Made by a program: the position numbers and the translations under genes
DNA from: Parasutterella secunda
GTDB taxonomy: Bacteria > Pseudomonadota > Gammaproteobacteria > Burkholderiales > Burkholderiaceae_F
Assembly: GCF_016901835.1 (NCBI RefSeq)
Contig: NZ_JACJKX010000002.1
Span: 1 to 64,000, forward strand
Direction: 5' to 3'
Length of the DNA: 64,000 nt
Shown here: piece by piece, positions 56,370 to 64,000 of the stretch
How positions within the stretch are numbered: the stretch's first letter is position 1
Layout of the letters: each line of letters opens with the position of its first letter
Notes under the pieces: generated by a model
What the model was told of the DNA's origin: nothing
The model's input: only the letters and a program-made list of their open reading frames with translations
The model's database searches: none

Positions 56370-57362
56370 ATGGCAAAAACTTTAGACCTTTACCTGCATG
56401 ATCTGGAAGTTCACCACCAGGTCGATCCTCGACTGACCGCTTTGATCAATCATCTGGCCTGTACCTGTAAAGAGATCAGTTTCAAAGTCAGTCAAGGTGC
56501 CCTAGCAGGCGTCTTGGGCTCAGCAGGCAGTGAAAATGTGCAAGGCGAAACTCAGAAAAAGCTTGACATCATTGCCAATGACATCATGTGCCGAGCTTGC
56601 ACGGAAAGCGGCTTTGTGAGCGGGGTAGCCAGCGAAGAAATGGATCATGCGCTGCAGGTTCCTGAAGACTGTGAAGTCGGTCCGTATCTGGTGCTTTTTG
56701 ACCCGCTCGACGGTTCCAGTAACATCGACATCAACGTTTCGATCGGTACGATCTTTTCCATCCTACCGGCAGGCGAAGCCCGTCGTCAGGTCAAAGACGA
56801 AGATTTCCTGCAATCCGGTCGCCATCAATTAGCTGCCGGCTACGTCATCTACGGTCCTCAGACTCAACTGGTTTTCACCTTAGGGTTCGGTACGACTCTC
56901 TTTACGTTAGACTTGGGAACCGGCAATTTCTACCAAACGGTAGAAAAACTGGAAATTGCTCCTCAAGCCAAAGAATTTGCCATTAACTGCTCGAATATGC
57001 GCCATTGGGAAGCGCCCGTGCAACGTTATATCACCGAGTTGTTAGCCGGTTCGACCGGTCCGCGCGGCAAAGATTACAACATGCGTTGGGTGGCTGCTAT
57101 GGTTGCCGAAGTGCACCGCATCCTCAACAGAGGCGGTATTTTCATGTACCCGAAAGACAATCGTGATCCCTCCAAGCCCGGCAAGCTCCGCCTGATGTAT
57201 GAAGCCAATCCGATGAGCTGGCTCGTTGAACAAGCAGGTGGTCGAGCAACAAACGGCAAACAAAATATTCTTGATATTCAACCTGAAGGTCTGCACCAGC
57301 GCGTTGCAGTCTTCTTAGGCGCTAAAGAAGAGGTGGAACTTGTAACGTCCTACCACAACTGA
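56370..57362 (+). CDS. fbp: Fructose-1,6-bisphosphatase, class 1
   Basis: Fbp is the key gluconeogenic phosphatase in the cytoplasm. The 330 residues have ASEEMDHAL with metal-binding Glu, the [11 protein letters not shown] active-site loop, and the late [21 protein letters not shown] block of class 1 enzymes. AAGGA lies upstream. It probably shares a transcript with pepN and the small membrane protein gene behind it. Confidence 0.96.
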   Translation: MAKTLDLYLHDLEVHHQVDPRLTALINHLACTCKEISFKVSQGALAGVLGSAGSENVQGETQKKLDIIANDIMCRACTESGFVSGVASEEMDHALQVPEDCEVGPYLVLFDPLDGSSNIDINVSIGTIFSILPAGEARRQVKDEDFLQSGRHQLAAGYVIYGPQTQLVFTLGFGTTLFTLDLGTGNFYQTVEKLEIAPQAKEFAINCSNMRHWEAPVQRYITELLAGSTGPRGKDYNMRWVAAMVAEVHRILNRGGIFMYPKDNRDPSKPGKLRLMYEANPMSWLVEQAGGRATNGKQNILDIQPEGLHQRVAVFLGAKEEVELVTSYHN

Positions 57363-57372
57363 GACGGGGCAA

Positions 57373-57549
57373 ATGGTTGTTATTGATTTTTTGATCAACT
57401 GGGTGTTACTACCCGGAATTATTATTTACGGCTTTGTCAGTTGGTCCAAGGAAAATCCGGATACAAAATTCTGGATTGAGCCCGAGGACGACAACAAGAC
57501 AAAAAGCCCTCAGGCAAATCCTGACAAAAAATCTGAATTACGATCCTGA
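57373..57549 (+). CDS. 58-residue single-pass membrane protein
   Basis: A short frame starts 10 nt after fbp with GGGG just before the ATG. The product has one membrane segment (about residues 4-24, VVIDFLINWV then LLPGIIIYGF), followed by a charged tail rich in Asp, Glu, Lys, Asn and Pro. I do not recognise a family. A clean membrane helix, an operon-like position and an immediate terminator support a real gene. The base composition is like that of its neighbours. Confidence 0.6.
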   Translation: MVVIDFLINWVLLPGIIIYGFVSWSKENPDTKFWIEPEDDNKTKSPQANPDKKSELRS

Positions 57550-57554
57550 TCTAC

Positions 57555-57595
57555 AGGCGTTTTTGATAGACAAAATCAATCAAAAACGCCTTTTT
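57555..57595 (+). terminator. Terminator after fbp and the small membrane protein gene
   Basis: A 12-13 bp stem, AGGCGTTTTTGAT with ATCAAAAACGCCT, around an 11-nt loop is followed by TTTTT. Because the stem itself has A and T runs it should also stop transcription in the other direction. Confidence 0.88.
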
Positions 57596-57632
57596 GATAA
57601 ACAAAATCTATCGGCCAAAGTTCAAACTTAAA

Positions 57633-57661
57633 TTGAGTTTTAAAGTTTGACTTCTTATACT
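57633..57661 (+). promoter_or_regulatory. Promoter of the hydrogenase-rubrerythrin gene
   Basis: TTGAGT (57633-57638), a 17-nt spacer and TATACT (57656-57661) lie 56 nt upstream of the start codon. I see no clear FNR-type TTGAT-N4-ATCAA site beside it. Confidence 0.65.
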
Positions 57662-57717
57662 CTCATTTAACCCCTTTTTGACCCCTTTAAGCTCTACACT
57701 AGAGTTTGGGAGAAACT

Positions 57718-59766
57718 ATGTCTAAACACGAGTCTATGGATGTTCGGGTTGCTGTGGAACCCGATAATCCGGCGTTGGCGCGCAACGAGGCCTTATGCGT
57801 CAATTGCTCCATGTGCCGTCAGGTTTGCGAAGACTATATCGGCGTACATGGACACTATGATTTGACTAAGACAGGCGACAAAGCCATTTGCATTCATTGC
57901 GGTCAATGCATCAATGTTTGCCCCACCGGCAGCCTTTTTACGCCAAACGAATATCCTCAGGTACAACAAGCCATTGATGATCCCGACAGTATTGTTGTGG
58001 TTTCAACCTCACCGGCCGTGCGAGTGGCCCTAGCCGAGGCTTTTGGATTAGAGGCTGGACGTTTTGAAGAAGAAAAAATGATCGGCCTTCTGCGTAAACT
58101 CGGTGCCGATTATGTCTTGGATACCAACTTTGCCGCAGACCTCACAATTATGGAAGAGGCCTCCGAATTGGTTGAGAGAATTACCAAAAAAACGGCTCCT
58201 TTACCTCAGTTTACAAGTTGCTGTCCGGCTTGGGTGAAATATGCCGAAACGTTTCACCCGGAAATCATTCCGAATATCTCCAGTGCAAAGAGTCCCATCG
58301 GGATGCAAGGTGCAACGGTTAAGACCTACTTTGCCCGTGAAAAAGCCCTGACGGCCAAGCAGATTGTTCATGTGGCACTGGCCCCATGCACGGCTAAAAA
58401 ATTTGAAGTTCGTCGTGAAGAATTCAACAGCAGCGGCCGCTATCACGGTGATCCCGCTATCCGAGACACGGATTTTGTCATTACCACGACGGAATTAGCG
58501 GAATGGGCCCAATCCAAAGGCATCGGCTTTGATGATATCGAACCCTCTCATTATGACAACCTAATGGGAGAAGGGTCCGGAGCCGGCGTGATCTTCGGTA
58601 ACACCGGCGGGGTAATGGAGGCGGCTTTACGTACCGCACACTACTTGATTACAGGAACAGCTGCCCCGACAGAATTTTTCGACCTTCAACCCGTCAGAGG
58701 CTTAACGGACGTTAAGGAAGCTCAGGCTCAAATCGGTGATCTGACCTTAAATGTGGCGGTTGTCTACGGAACAGCCAATGCTGGCAGACTGATTGAGCAG
58801 ATCAATCGCGGCGAAAAACAGTATCACTTCGTTGAAGTGATGACTTGCCCCGGCGGGTGTATCTCAGGTGGCGGCCAACCCAAACTGAATTGGGGACAGG
58901 AAGATCTGACCCGTCAACAAAGAATTGATGCGCTTTACACTCGTGACCGTTCGATGGATATTATCCATCGTACCAGTTACGACAATGAAGAAATCAAGAA
59001 AATTTATGAACGTTTTTACGGCCATCCCCTTTCTGAACTGGCCGAAAAGCTTTTACACACGCACTACACGGACCGTAGTGCATCTTTAGGAGTTAAAAAA
59101 ATGAAATACCGTTGCAAAGTTTGCGGTTTTATCCATGAATGCGATGGCGAATTGCCCGCCGACTACATCTGCCCGATCTGCAAAAAGGGTGTCGAATTTT
59201 TTGAATTGGTTGAAGAACCCAAACAAGGTTGCGGCAAATTAGCCGGCACGAAGACCGAAAAGAACTTGATGACCGCTTTTGCCGGCGAATCTCAAGCCCG
59301 CAACAAGTACACCTATTTTGCTGAAGTAGCCAAGCGTGAAGGCTATGAACAAATTGCCGCTATTTTCTTGCAAACGGCTCGCAACGAACAAGAACACGCC
59401 CGCTTGTGGTGTGACGCTTTAGGTTGGATCCAAGACACTGCCAAGAATTTAGGTGCTGCCGCTGATGGTGAAAACTACGAATGGACGGATATGTACGACG
59501 GCTTTGCAAAGGAAGCTGATGAAGAAGGCTTCCCGGAATTGGCTGCTAAATTCCGCGCCGTTGCCGCCATTGAAAAAGCCCACGAAGAGCGCTATCGCAA
59601 GCTCTTGAAGAATGTCGAAATGAAGCAGGTTTTTGAAAAGGCCGGTCAAACAATGTGGGAATGCCGTATCTGCGGTCACCTCGTTATGGGCGTGAAAGCT
59701 CCTGAAGCTTGCCCGGTTTGTGGTTACGCACAAAGCTACTTCGAAGTACGTGCTGAAAACTACTAG
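57718..59766 (+). CDS. [FeFe]-hydrogenase fused to rubredoxin-rubrerythrin-rubredoxin
   Basis: The 682-residue protein has two joined modules. Residues 1 to about 461 are a hydrogenase: two [4Fe-4S] ferredoxin motifs (Cys27, 30, 33, 37 and Cys58, 61, 64, 68) and the H-cluster motifs TSCCPAW (166-172), APCTAKKFE (222-230) and [16 protein letters not shown] (373-388). The usual Met before the second motif's PC is Ala. Residues 462-682 are a rubrerythrin: CxxC pairs at 466/469 and 485/488, diiron ligands in AGES, NEQEH and EKAHEE, and a final rubredoxin with Cys649, 652, 665 and 668. The joint is GTT followed by seven A; six would create a TGA stop. An AGGAG 8 nt before Met462 (59101) could start rubrerythrin alone. 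I chose ATG 57718, behind GGGAG. Confidence 0.92.
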   Translation: MSKHESMDVRVAVEPDNPALARNEALCVNCSMCRQVCEDYIGVHGHYDLTKTGDKAICIHCGQCINVCPTGSLFTPNEYPQVQQAIDDPDSIVVVSTSPAVRVALAEAFGLEAGRFEEEKMIGLLRKLGADYVLDTNFAADLTIMEEASELVERITKKTAPLPQFTSCCPAWVKYAETFHPEIIPNISSAKSPIGMQGATVKTYFAREKALTAKQIVHVALAPCTAKKFEVRREEFNSSGRYHGDPAIRDTDFVITTTELAEWAQSKGIGFDDIEPSHYDNLMGEGSGAGVIFGNTGGVMEAALRTAHYLITGTAAPTEFFDLQPVRGLTDVKEAQAQIGDLTLNVAVVYGTANAGRLIEQINRGEKQYHFVEVMTCPGGCISGGGQPKLNWGQEDLTRQQRIDALYTRDRSMDIIHRTSYDNEEIKKIYERFYGHPLSELAEKLLHTHYTDRSASLGVKKMKYRCKVCGFIHECDGELPADYICPICKKGVEFFELVEEPKQGCGKLAGTKTEKNLMTAFAGESQARNKYTYFAEVAKREGYEQIAAIFLQTARNEQEHARLWCDALGWIQDTAKNLGAAADGENYEWTDMYDGFAKEADEEGFPELAAKFRAVAAIEKAHEERYRKLLKNVEMKQVFEKAGQTMWECRICGHLVMGVKAPEACPVCGYAQSYFEVRAENY

Positions 59767-59801
59767 ACCTGTCGCACTCTAAAGAGCTAGACAAAACCAT
59801 T

Positions 59802-59835
59802 AAGGACCAGACCGGGATCGGAATGGTCCTTTTTT
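59802..59835 (+). terminator. Terminator after the hydrogenase-rubrerythrin gene
   Basis: AAGGACCA (59802-59809) pairs with TGGTCCTT (59824-59831) and is followed by T residues. The stem's A/T ends may also serve the convergent mscL. Confidence 0.85.
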
Positions 59836-59864
59836 GTACTTTAATTAAAGCCTGCTTCGTCGGC

Positions 59865-60347
59865 TCAACGATGATTTTGCTGTTGTTTGAGCAGATCGCG
59901 GATTTCCCTGAGCAAAGCTATATCCTCAGGAGTGGGCGCAGGAACGGCAGCAGCCTTTCTCTCTTCTTCATGTTTGACCCGAAGCTTGGCTTGGGCGGCA
60001 GCACGAACTTTGCTGACAACACGTACCAACGTAAAAACAACTAAAGCCATCAAAAGAAAATGAAAAACCGCGGTAAAAAATGCCCCGTATCCGAACACCG
60101 CTGCCCCGGCTTTTGTAAGAGCCTCATAAGTCATCGGACCGGTGTAGTTTTCCGGCATTGAAAGAACAAGGAAAAAGTTTGAGAAATCCTGTGATCCGAT
60201 TAAAACACCGAGAACTGGATTGATCACATCCTTAACCATGGAATTGACAATTGCTGTAAAGGCCGCTCCGACAATCACACCAACGGCCATGTCAATCACA
60301 TTGCCTCGACTGATAAAAGATTGAAAATCCGAAATAAATTGTTTCAT
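59865..60347 (-). CDS. mscL: Large-conductance mechanosensitive channel
   Basis: MscL is the inner-membrane safety valve for hypo-osmotic shock. The 160 residues start with the amphipathic helix MKQFISDFQSFISRGN, then TM1 DMAVGVIVGAAFTAIVNSMV with the Gly-rich gate. A periplasmic loop, TM2 (about residues 84-106) and a long C-terminal helical bundle region follow. I chose the ATG at 60347, which gives the exact family N-terminus and has AAGGA upstream; the longer frame to 60494 would run through the tRNA-Gly gene on the other strand. Confidence 0.95.
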   Translation of the reverse strand: MKQFISDFQSFISRGNVIDMAVGVIVGAAFTAIVNSMVKDVINPVLGVLIGSQDFSNFFLVLSMPENYTGPMTYEALTKAGAAVFGYGAFFTAVFHFLLMALVVFTLVRVVSKVRAAAQAKLRVKHEEERKAAAVPAPTPEDIALLREIRDLLKQQQNHR

Positions 60348-60457
60348 AGAAAAATTTCCTTGCAAAAAATTTAGCCGATTATATAAGTTTATTTTTCTAC
60401 TCTGGAATTTGAAAAACCATTTTCCGAATAAATTCATTAAAATGACAATCCTGTTTC

Positions 60458-60531
60458 GCGGATGTAGCTCAATGGTAGAGCAGAGGCTTCCCAAGCCTAC
60501 GACGGGGGTTCGATTCCCCTCATCCGCTCCA
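60458..60531 (+). tRNA. tRNA-Gly (CCC)
   Basis: The 74-nt cloverleaf has an encoded CCA and anticodon loop TTCCCAA, giving CCC. It is divergent from mscL and followed by a terminator. Confidence 0.96.
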
Positions 60532-60549
60532 CTTCTACATTGATCGCAA

Positions 60550-60571
60550 CGGACCTGTGAGTCCGTTTTTT
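60550..60571 (+). terminator. Short terminator after tRNA-Gly, abutting trmB
   Basis: CGGAC pairs with GTCCG around a 6-nt loop and is followed by six T; the trmB ATG begins 3 bases later. Confidence 0.75.
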
Positions 60572-60574
60572 AAT

Positions 60575-61297
60575 ATGACCGAAAGAAAAATCCTGACCGC
60601 CGAAGAAATTGAAGCGTTCAAGAAAAAGCATATCCGCAGTTTTACCCTGCGTCGCGGCCATATCAGCCAAGCCCAAAAACGTGCTTTAGAAGAACTGCTA
60701 CCCCATTATGCGGTTGAATACACTCAGAACCTTATGAACCCGGAAGAGATTTTCGGACGGAAAGCTCCATGGGTTCTGGAAATCGGCTGCGGTATGGGAG
60801 AAACAACCGCCGCCATTGCCCAAATGCATCCTGAAGTTAATTTCCTGGGCTGCGAAGTCTTTTCCGCCGGCGTTGGTGCTCTTGCCAAACGTTTGGACGA
60901 AATGTCATTGACCAACGTTCGGATTATTCAGCACGATGCCGTTGAGGTCGTCAAAGACATGATTGCGACGGATTCATTAGACGGCGTGCATATTTACTTC
61001 CCGGATCCTTGGCGTAAAGCACGGCATCACAAGCGCCGTCTTGTCGCACAACCGTTCATTCACGAGCTTGTCCAAAGAATTAAACCGGGCGGCTATATTC
61101 ATTGCGCTACCGATTGGGAAAATTATGCTGAGCAAATGCTTGAAGTGCTAACAGGAGAACCTTTACTTAAAAATATGTACGAGGGCTACTCACCTGTTAT
61201 GGCCAATCCCATCACCGAGCGGCCGATGACGAAATTCCACGCTCGTGGAGAACGTTTGGGACATGGCGTTTGGGATTTGGTATTTAAACGTCAATAA
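60575..61297 (+). CDS. trmB: tRNA (guanine-N7-)-methyltransferase
   Basis: TrmB makes m7G46 in tRNAs using SAM. The 240 residues have a basic N-terminus, [12 protein letters not shown] as the SAM-binding motif, the [22 protein letters not shown] signature region and a C-terminal [12 protein letters not shown] block. I chose the ATG at 60575, but no Shine-Dalgarno is present because the start abuts the tRNA-Gly terminator. GTG at 60557 inside the terminator hairpin is the alternative. It is followed closely by uppP. Confidence 0.93.
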   Translation: MTERKILTAEEIEAFKKKHIRSFTLRRGHISQAQKRALEELLPHYAVEYTQNLMNPEEIFGRKAPWVLEIGCGMGETTAAIAQMHPEVNFLGCEVFSAGVGALAKRLDEMSLTNVRIIQHDAVEVVKDMIATDSLDGVHIYFPDPWRKARHHKRRLVAQPFIHELVQRIKPGGYIHCATDWENYAEQMLEVLTGEPLLKNMYEGYSPVMANPITERPMTKFHARGERLGHGVWDLVFKRQ

Positions 61298-61315
61298 CCG
61301 ATGGATCGTTTCAGT

Positions 61316-62167
61316 ATGGATATCGTCTACCAAATCAAAGCTTTTATTCTCGGAATTGTAGAAGGATTGACCGAATTTTTACCGATCTCTTCAACCGGTC
61401 ACCTGATCATTGCGGGGGATTTGCTCAACTTCAACGGTCCTGAGGTCAATACGTTCAGCATCGCCATTCAAGCGGGGGCTATTTTTGCTGTCTGCTGGTT
61501 TTACCGAGTCAAATTGTGGAATATCCTCATTCACTTATTTGAACGGGGTAAGGATCAGCAGTTAGCGATTAATATTGTTGTGGCTTTTTTACCGGCAGCG
61601 ATCTTGGGCGTATTACTTGCCGATTTAATTGAAGAGCTTTTATTCAATCCGATCACTGTTGCTATTGCTTTGGTTATCGGCGGTCTGATTATTTTTTGGA
61701 TTGAAAATATGCATGCCAAGCGCACGTATGCTCCCCGCGTGCAAAACATGGATGATATGACCGTCAAGGATGCTTTTCTTGTGGGTTGCATGCAGTGCAT
61801 TGCCATGATTCCCGGTACAAGCCGCTCGGGCTCGACAATCATCGGTGGCTTGGTATTGGGTTTATCCAGAAAAGCAGCCACAGAATTTTCATTCTTTTTA
61901 GCGATTCCGACGATTTTCGGCGCGACTGTCTATTCCTTAGCCAAAATTTTCCTACGTGTCTCTAACGAGCATAGTTTCGTATGGACCACTGACATGACAA
62001 TCGGCTTTATCGTGGGCTTTGTGGTTTCCTTCATCAGTGCACTCATTGTCGTCAAGTGGTTATTGCGCTATGTTTCCAGCAACGATTTCAAATCATTTGG
62101 CTGGTATCGCATTATTTTCGGCTTTGTCATCCTCGGTACGCACTACAGCGGGCTGGTGCAATGGTAG
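61316..62167 (+). CDS. uppP: Undecaprenyl-diphosphatase UppP
   Basis: UppP (BacA) recycles undecaprenyl pyrophosphate, the lipid carrier of peptidoglycan and LPS. The 283-residue integral membrane protein has EGLTEFLPISSTGHLI near the start and PGTSRSGSTIIGGL, the two active-site motifs, among about eight membrane segments. I chose the ATG at 61316, which gives the usual MDIV-type N-terminus; ATG at 61301 would add five residues. It follows trmB closely. Confidence 0.95.
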   Translation: MDIVYQIKAFILGIVEGLTEFLPISSTGHLIIAGDLLNFNGPEVNTFSIAIQAGAIFAVCWFYRVKLWNILIHLFERGKDQQLAINIVVAFLPAAILGVLLADLIEELLFNPITVAIALVIGGLIIFWIENMHAKRTYAPRVQNMDDMTVKDAFLVGCMQCIAMIPGTSRSGSTIIGGLVLGLSRKAATEFSFFLAIPTIFGATVYSLAKIFLRVSNEHSFVWTTDMTIGFIVGFVVSFISALIVVKWLLRYVSSNDFKSFGWYRIIFGFVILGTHYSGLVQW

Positions 62168-62250
62168 TCTGAGGCGGTACTGAAACATTCTTTTTCAGTA
62201 CCGCTGTCATTTTGTTTGTAATTTTGTTCATTCTGATCCAAAATTAACTT

Positions 62251-62425
62251 GTTCCCGGTAGGCGATAAGTTGCTTTAAGATTCCTTGTTCCAATGCTTAA
62301 CCCAACCGGTTGCTGGGCTTGGGGCCGGCTGTGCGGAGGCACGTGTTGCTTCCCCGAAACCCGCCTCAGAGGCGACCACTCTTGATTCTTCGGACTCAGG
62401 ATGCAAGGCAACCCCTATCGGGAAC
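62251..62425 (+). ncRNA. ssrS: Candidate 6S RNA
   Basis: This 175-nt non-coding stretch has complementary ends: GTTCCCGGTAGG (62251-62262) pairs over 12 bp, with one G-U, with CCTATCGGGAAC (62414-62425). GTTGC (62269-62273) can pair with GCAAC (62408-62412) and CCTTG with CAAGG further in. A central GC-rich hairpin region carries GGGCTTGGGG against CCCCGAAACCC. The overall rod with a closing stem, open centre and terminal hairpin, the length, and the T-rich tail (62427-62447) fit 6S RNA, which binds sigma-70 RNA polymerase. I infer the identity from shape and position; no covariance-model score was run. The frame running through it has no coding features. Confidence 0.7.
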
Positions 62426-62467
62426 GTTTTCTTTTTATTTTTCCGAATATCCTTACACCGATATCCC

Positions 62468-62944
62468 ATGACTAAAAAATTCTGGTTAATGAAATCTGAA
62501 CCTTCCGAATGCTCTTTTGAAAGTGTCTTAGCCAGACCGGATAAAACCATTGATTGGTTCGGAATCAGAAACTATCAGGCAAGAAACTTTATGCGCGATG
62601 AGATGAGTGTCGGTGATGCGGTGTATTTCTATCACTCCTCTTGTCCTAAGCCCGGCATCGTGGGTCTTGCACATGTGGCGACAAAAGCCCACCCTGACGC
62701 GACGCAGTTTGATCCCGACAGTGAATATTTTGATCCGAAATCAGATAGAAATAACCCTCGTTGGGTGTGTGTTGACATCACGGCCGATGAAGCCGTGGAA
62801 TTGATTGATCTGGCCACCCTCAGGCAATATTCGGAACTGACCGAAATGAAAATCCTGCAAAAAGGTAACCGTCTTTCCATTACGCCGCTGACTGAAAATG
62901 AATATTTCTTCATTTTGAACAATTTGGTCCGAAAGAAAAAATAA
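62468..62944 (+). CDS. EVE domain-containing protein
   Basis: This 158-residue single-domain protein of the EVE (PUA-like) family starts MTKKFWLMKSEP, with SFES, the DWFGIRNYQARNFMRD block and FYHSSCPKPGIVGLA. The EVE fold binds modified bases; the role of the bacterial stand-alone form is not established. I chose the ATG at 62468, which gives the exact family start; an upstream in-frame extension would cover the 6S RNA candidate and is rejected. Confidence 0.88.
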   Translation: MTKKFWLMKSEPSECSFESVLARPDKTIDWFGIRNYQARNFMRDEMSVGDAVYFYHSSCPKPGIVGLAHVATKAHPDATQFDPDSEYFDPKSDRNNPRWVCVDITADEAVELIDLATLRQYSELTEMKILQKGNRLSITPLTENEYFFILNNLVRKKK

Positions 62945-62964
62945 GAGAAATTTTCAAAAATAGT

Positions 62965-62993
62965 TTGCAAATCAAAAAAAACTACGGCATAAT
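62965..62993 (+). promoter_or_regulatory. Promoter of tRNA-Thr
   Basis: TTGCAA (62965-62970), a 17-nt spacer and CATAAT (62988-62993) lie 36 nt upstream of the mature tRNA. Confidence 0.7.
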
Positions 62994-63029
62994 TCTGCTT
63001 CTCCCGAAACGGGAGACTGAAAATGGTAA

Positions 63030-63105
63030 GCCGGTTTAGCTCAGTTGGTAGAGCAGCGCATTCGTAATGCGAAGGTCGGGAGTTCAAGTCTTCTAACCGG
63101 CACCA
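63030..63105 (+). tRNA. tRNA-Thr (CGT)
   Basis: The 76-nt cloverleaf has an encoded CCA and anticodon loop TTCGTAA, giving CGT. Confidence 0.95.
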
Positions 63106-63111
63106 TCTCCT

Positions 63112-63137
63112 AAACTCGTCATCTGACGAGTTTTTTT
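63112..63137 (+). terminator. Terminator of tRNA-Thr
   Basis: AAACTCGTC pairs with GACGAGTTT around a 4-nt loop, followed by a run of T. Confidence 0.9.
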
Positions 63138-63194
63138 GTTTCTACGCCTGTTTTTCTGTGTTAGGCTTTACATTTCTTTGTTTTCGGTACTCGT

Positions 63195-64000
63195 ATGATT
63201 GATATCAGTCACCTCTCACAGGCTTTCACTTCCCCGGACGGTAAAACAGTTCATGCCGTCAAGGACGTGTCTCTACACATTAATAAAGGGGAAATCTTCG
63301 GCATTATCGGTCGATCCGGCGCCGGCAAATCTACGTTGGTGCGAACCATTAACTTTTTGAATCGGCCGACAGAGGGCACTGTTACAGTCAACGGTCAAAA
63401 ACTCAATGAACTCAACGCTGAGCAACTCCGAACGATCCGCTCGAAAATCGGCATGATTTTCCAGCATTTCAATTTGCTGAGTTCTCGTACGGTTTTTGAC
63501 AACATTGCCTTGCCGCTTGAGTTGCATAACACCGCAAAAGAAGAAATCGACCGGAAGGTCAATCATTTGATTGAATTGGTGGGGCTGACTGAACACAAAG
63601 ATAAGTATCCCCGTCAACTTTCGGGCGGTCAAAAACAGCGTGTCGGTATTGCCCGTGCTTTGGCTAACGATCCGATGGTTTTGCTCTCTGATGAGGCCAC
63701 CAGTGCGCTTGACCCCGAAACCACACGAGCCACTTTGGATTTATTGCTCAAGATCAATCAGACCTTAGGCGTAACCATCGTACTCATCACTCACGAAATG
63801 GAAGTCGTGAAACAAATTTGTGACCGTGTCGTTGTGATGGATAAGGGTGTGATTGTTGAAGCCGGTACCGTGCTTGAAGTATTTCGTCATCCCAAGCATG
63901 CCACGACACGAGCCATGCTGGCCGACGTTGTCGTTCACGATATGCCTCAACGCATTTACGACACCGTTCGTGATCGAATCAACGTCGCTACAGAAAACGG
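63195..64000 (+). CDS. metN: Methionine ABC transporter ATP-binding protein MetN (cut by window end)
   Basis: The frame starts at ATG 63195 and is still open after 268 codons at the window edge. The product has Walker [10 protein letters not shown], the Q-loop [12 protein letters not shown], the ABC signature [15 protein letters not shown], Walker [13 protein letters not shown] and the H-loop His in ITHEM. The [11 protein letters not shown] start and the [12 protein letters not shown] region match MetN, whose C-terminal ACT-like domain would lie beyond the window. MetI and MetQ genes are expected downstream. The ribosome-binding site is weak. I saw no S-box or other riboswitch in the short leader. 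Confidence 0.92.
   Translation, partial: MIDISHLSQAFTSPDGKTVHAVKDVSLHINKGEIFGIIGRSGAGKSTLVRTINFLNRPTEGTVTVNGQKLNELNAEQLRTIRSKIGMIFQHFNLLSSRTVFDNIALPLELHNTAKEEIDRKVNHLIELVGLTEHKDKYPRQLSGGQKQRVGIARALANDPMVLLSDEATSALDPETTRATLDLLLKINQTLGVTIVLITHEMEVVKQICDRVVVMDKGVIVEAGTVLEVFRHPKHATTRAMLADVVVHDMPQRIYDTVRDRINVATEN

Noticed and set aside
60348-60494. 49-residue N-terminal extension of MscL
   Set aside because: It would run antisense through tRNA-Gly, and the family start with a ribosome-binding site is at 60347.
62285-62467. N-terminal extension of the EVE-domain protein
   Set aside because: The family start is at 62468; the extension has low-complexity Ala/Ser/Cys content and overlaps the structured 6S RNA candidate.

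Overview
The window looks like ordinary chromosome of a host-associated betaproteobacterium of the order Burkholderiales, most likely family Sutterellaceae (Sutterella/Parasutterella-like). This is inference from protein types and gene order: leuS-lptE-holA, tsaE-amiC, fba-purC-purE-purK and recA-recX are typical Burkholderiales arrangements. A moderate GC content and an [FeFe]-hydrogenase joined to rubrerythrin point to an anaerobic gut lineage. No rRNA gene is present to settle the identity.

Layout. 1-5.4 kb: an AsmA-family protein, a complete IS1634-type insertion sequence with terminal inverted repeats and a 6-bp target duplication, and pyrD. 5.5-13.6 kb: a leftward cellulose operon, bcsA-bcsB-bcsZ-bcsG, followed by a NUDIX hydrolase. 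13.9-17.6 kb: an exported metallo-beta-lactamase-fold hydrolase, tRNA-fMet, a broken exported carboxymuconolactone-decarboxylase gene followed by a 23-residue lipoprotein-like peptide, and an M20 amidohydrolase. 17.7-19.8 kb: a xanthine salvage and uptake operon (xpt-pbuX) behind a structured leader. 20-25.4 kb: leuS, lptE, holA and an RlmL-type rRNA methylase. 25.4-32.8 kb: GtrA, an EtfD-like membrane iron-sulfur oxidoreductase, hrpA, yggX and rpiA. 32.9-38.5 kb: a DctS/DctR-like two-component pair, folD, recX and recA. 38.8-39.1 kb: three tRNA-Lys genes. 39.3-49 kb: tsaE, amiC, fba, dgkA, purC, purE, purK, tsaC, a pseudouridine synthase, an EamA transporter and murI. 49-51.9 kb: a thioesterase/cyclase/DUF72 operon and a Spy-like periplasmic protein. 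52.1-59.8 kb: purB, pepN, fbp, a 58-residue membrane protein, and a 682-residue hydrogenase-rubrerythrin fusion. 59.9-64 kb: mscL, tRNA-Gly, trmB, uppP, a candidate 6S RNA, an EVE-domain protein, tRNA-Thr and the start of metN.

Most genes serve core metabolism: purine synthesis (purC, purE, purK, purB, folD), purine salvage (xpt-pbuX), gluconeogenesis and pentose phosphate (fba, fbp, rpiA), envelope assembly (lptE, uppP, murI, amiC, dgkA) and tRNA or rRNA modification (tsaE, tsaC, trmB, RlmL-type, RluF-type). The accessory content lies in the cellulose operon, the insertion sequence, the decarboxylase/mini-lipoprotein locus and the hydrogenase fusion.

The most interesting points are four. 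The hydrogenase and rubrerythrin are joined in frame exactly at a run of seven A residues, and one A fewer would give a stop codon overlapping the rubrerythrin start. In the xpt leader a hairpin would place a distant Shine-Dalgarno 8 nt from the start codon. BcsA has lost the usual cyclic-di-GMP-binding residues of its PilZ domain. The IS has inserted between pyrD and its terminator. No CRISPR array, prophage or integron was seen.
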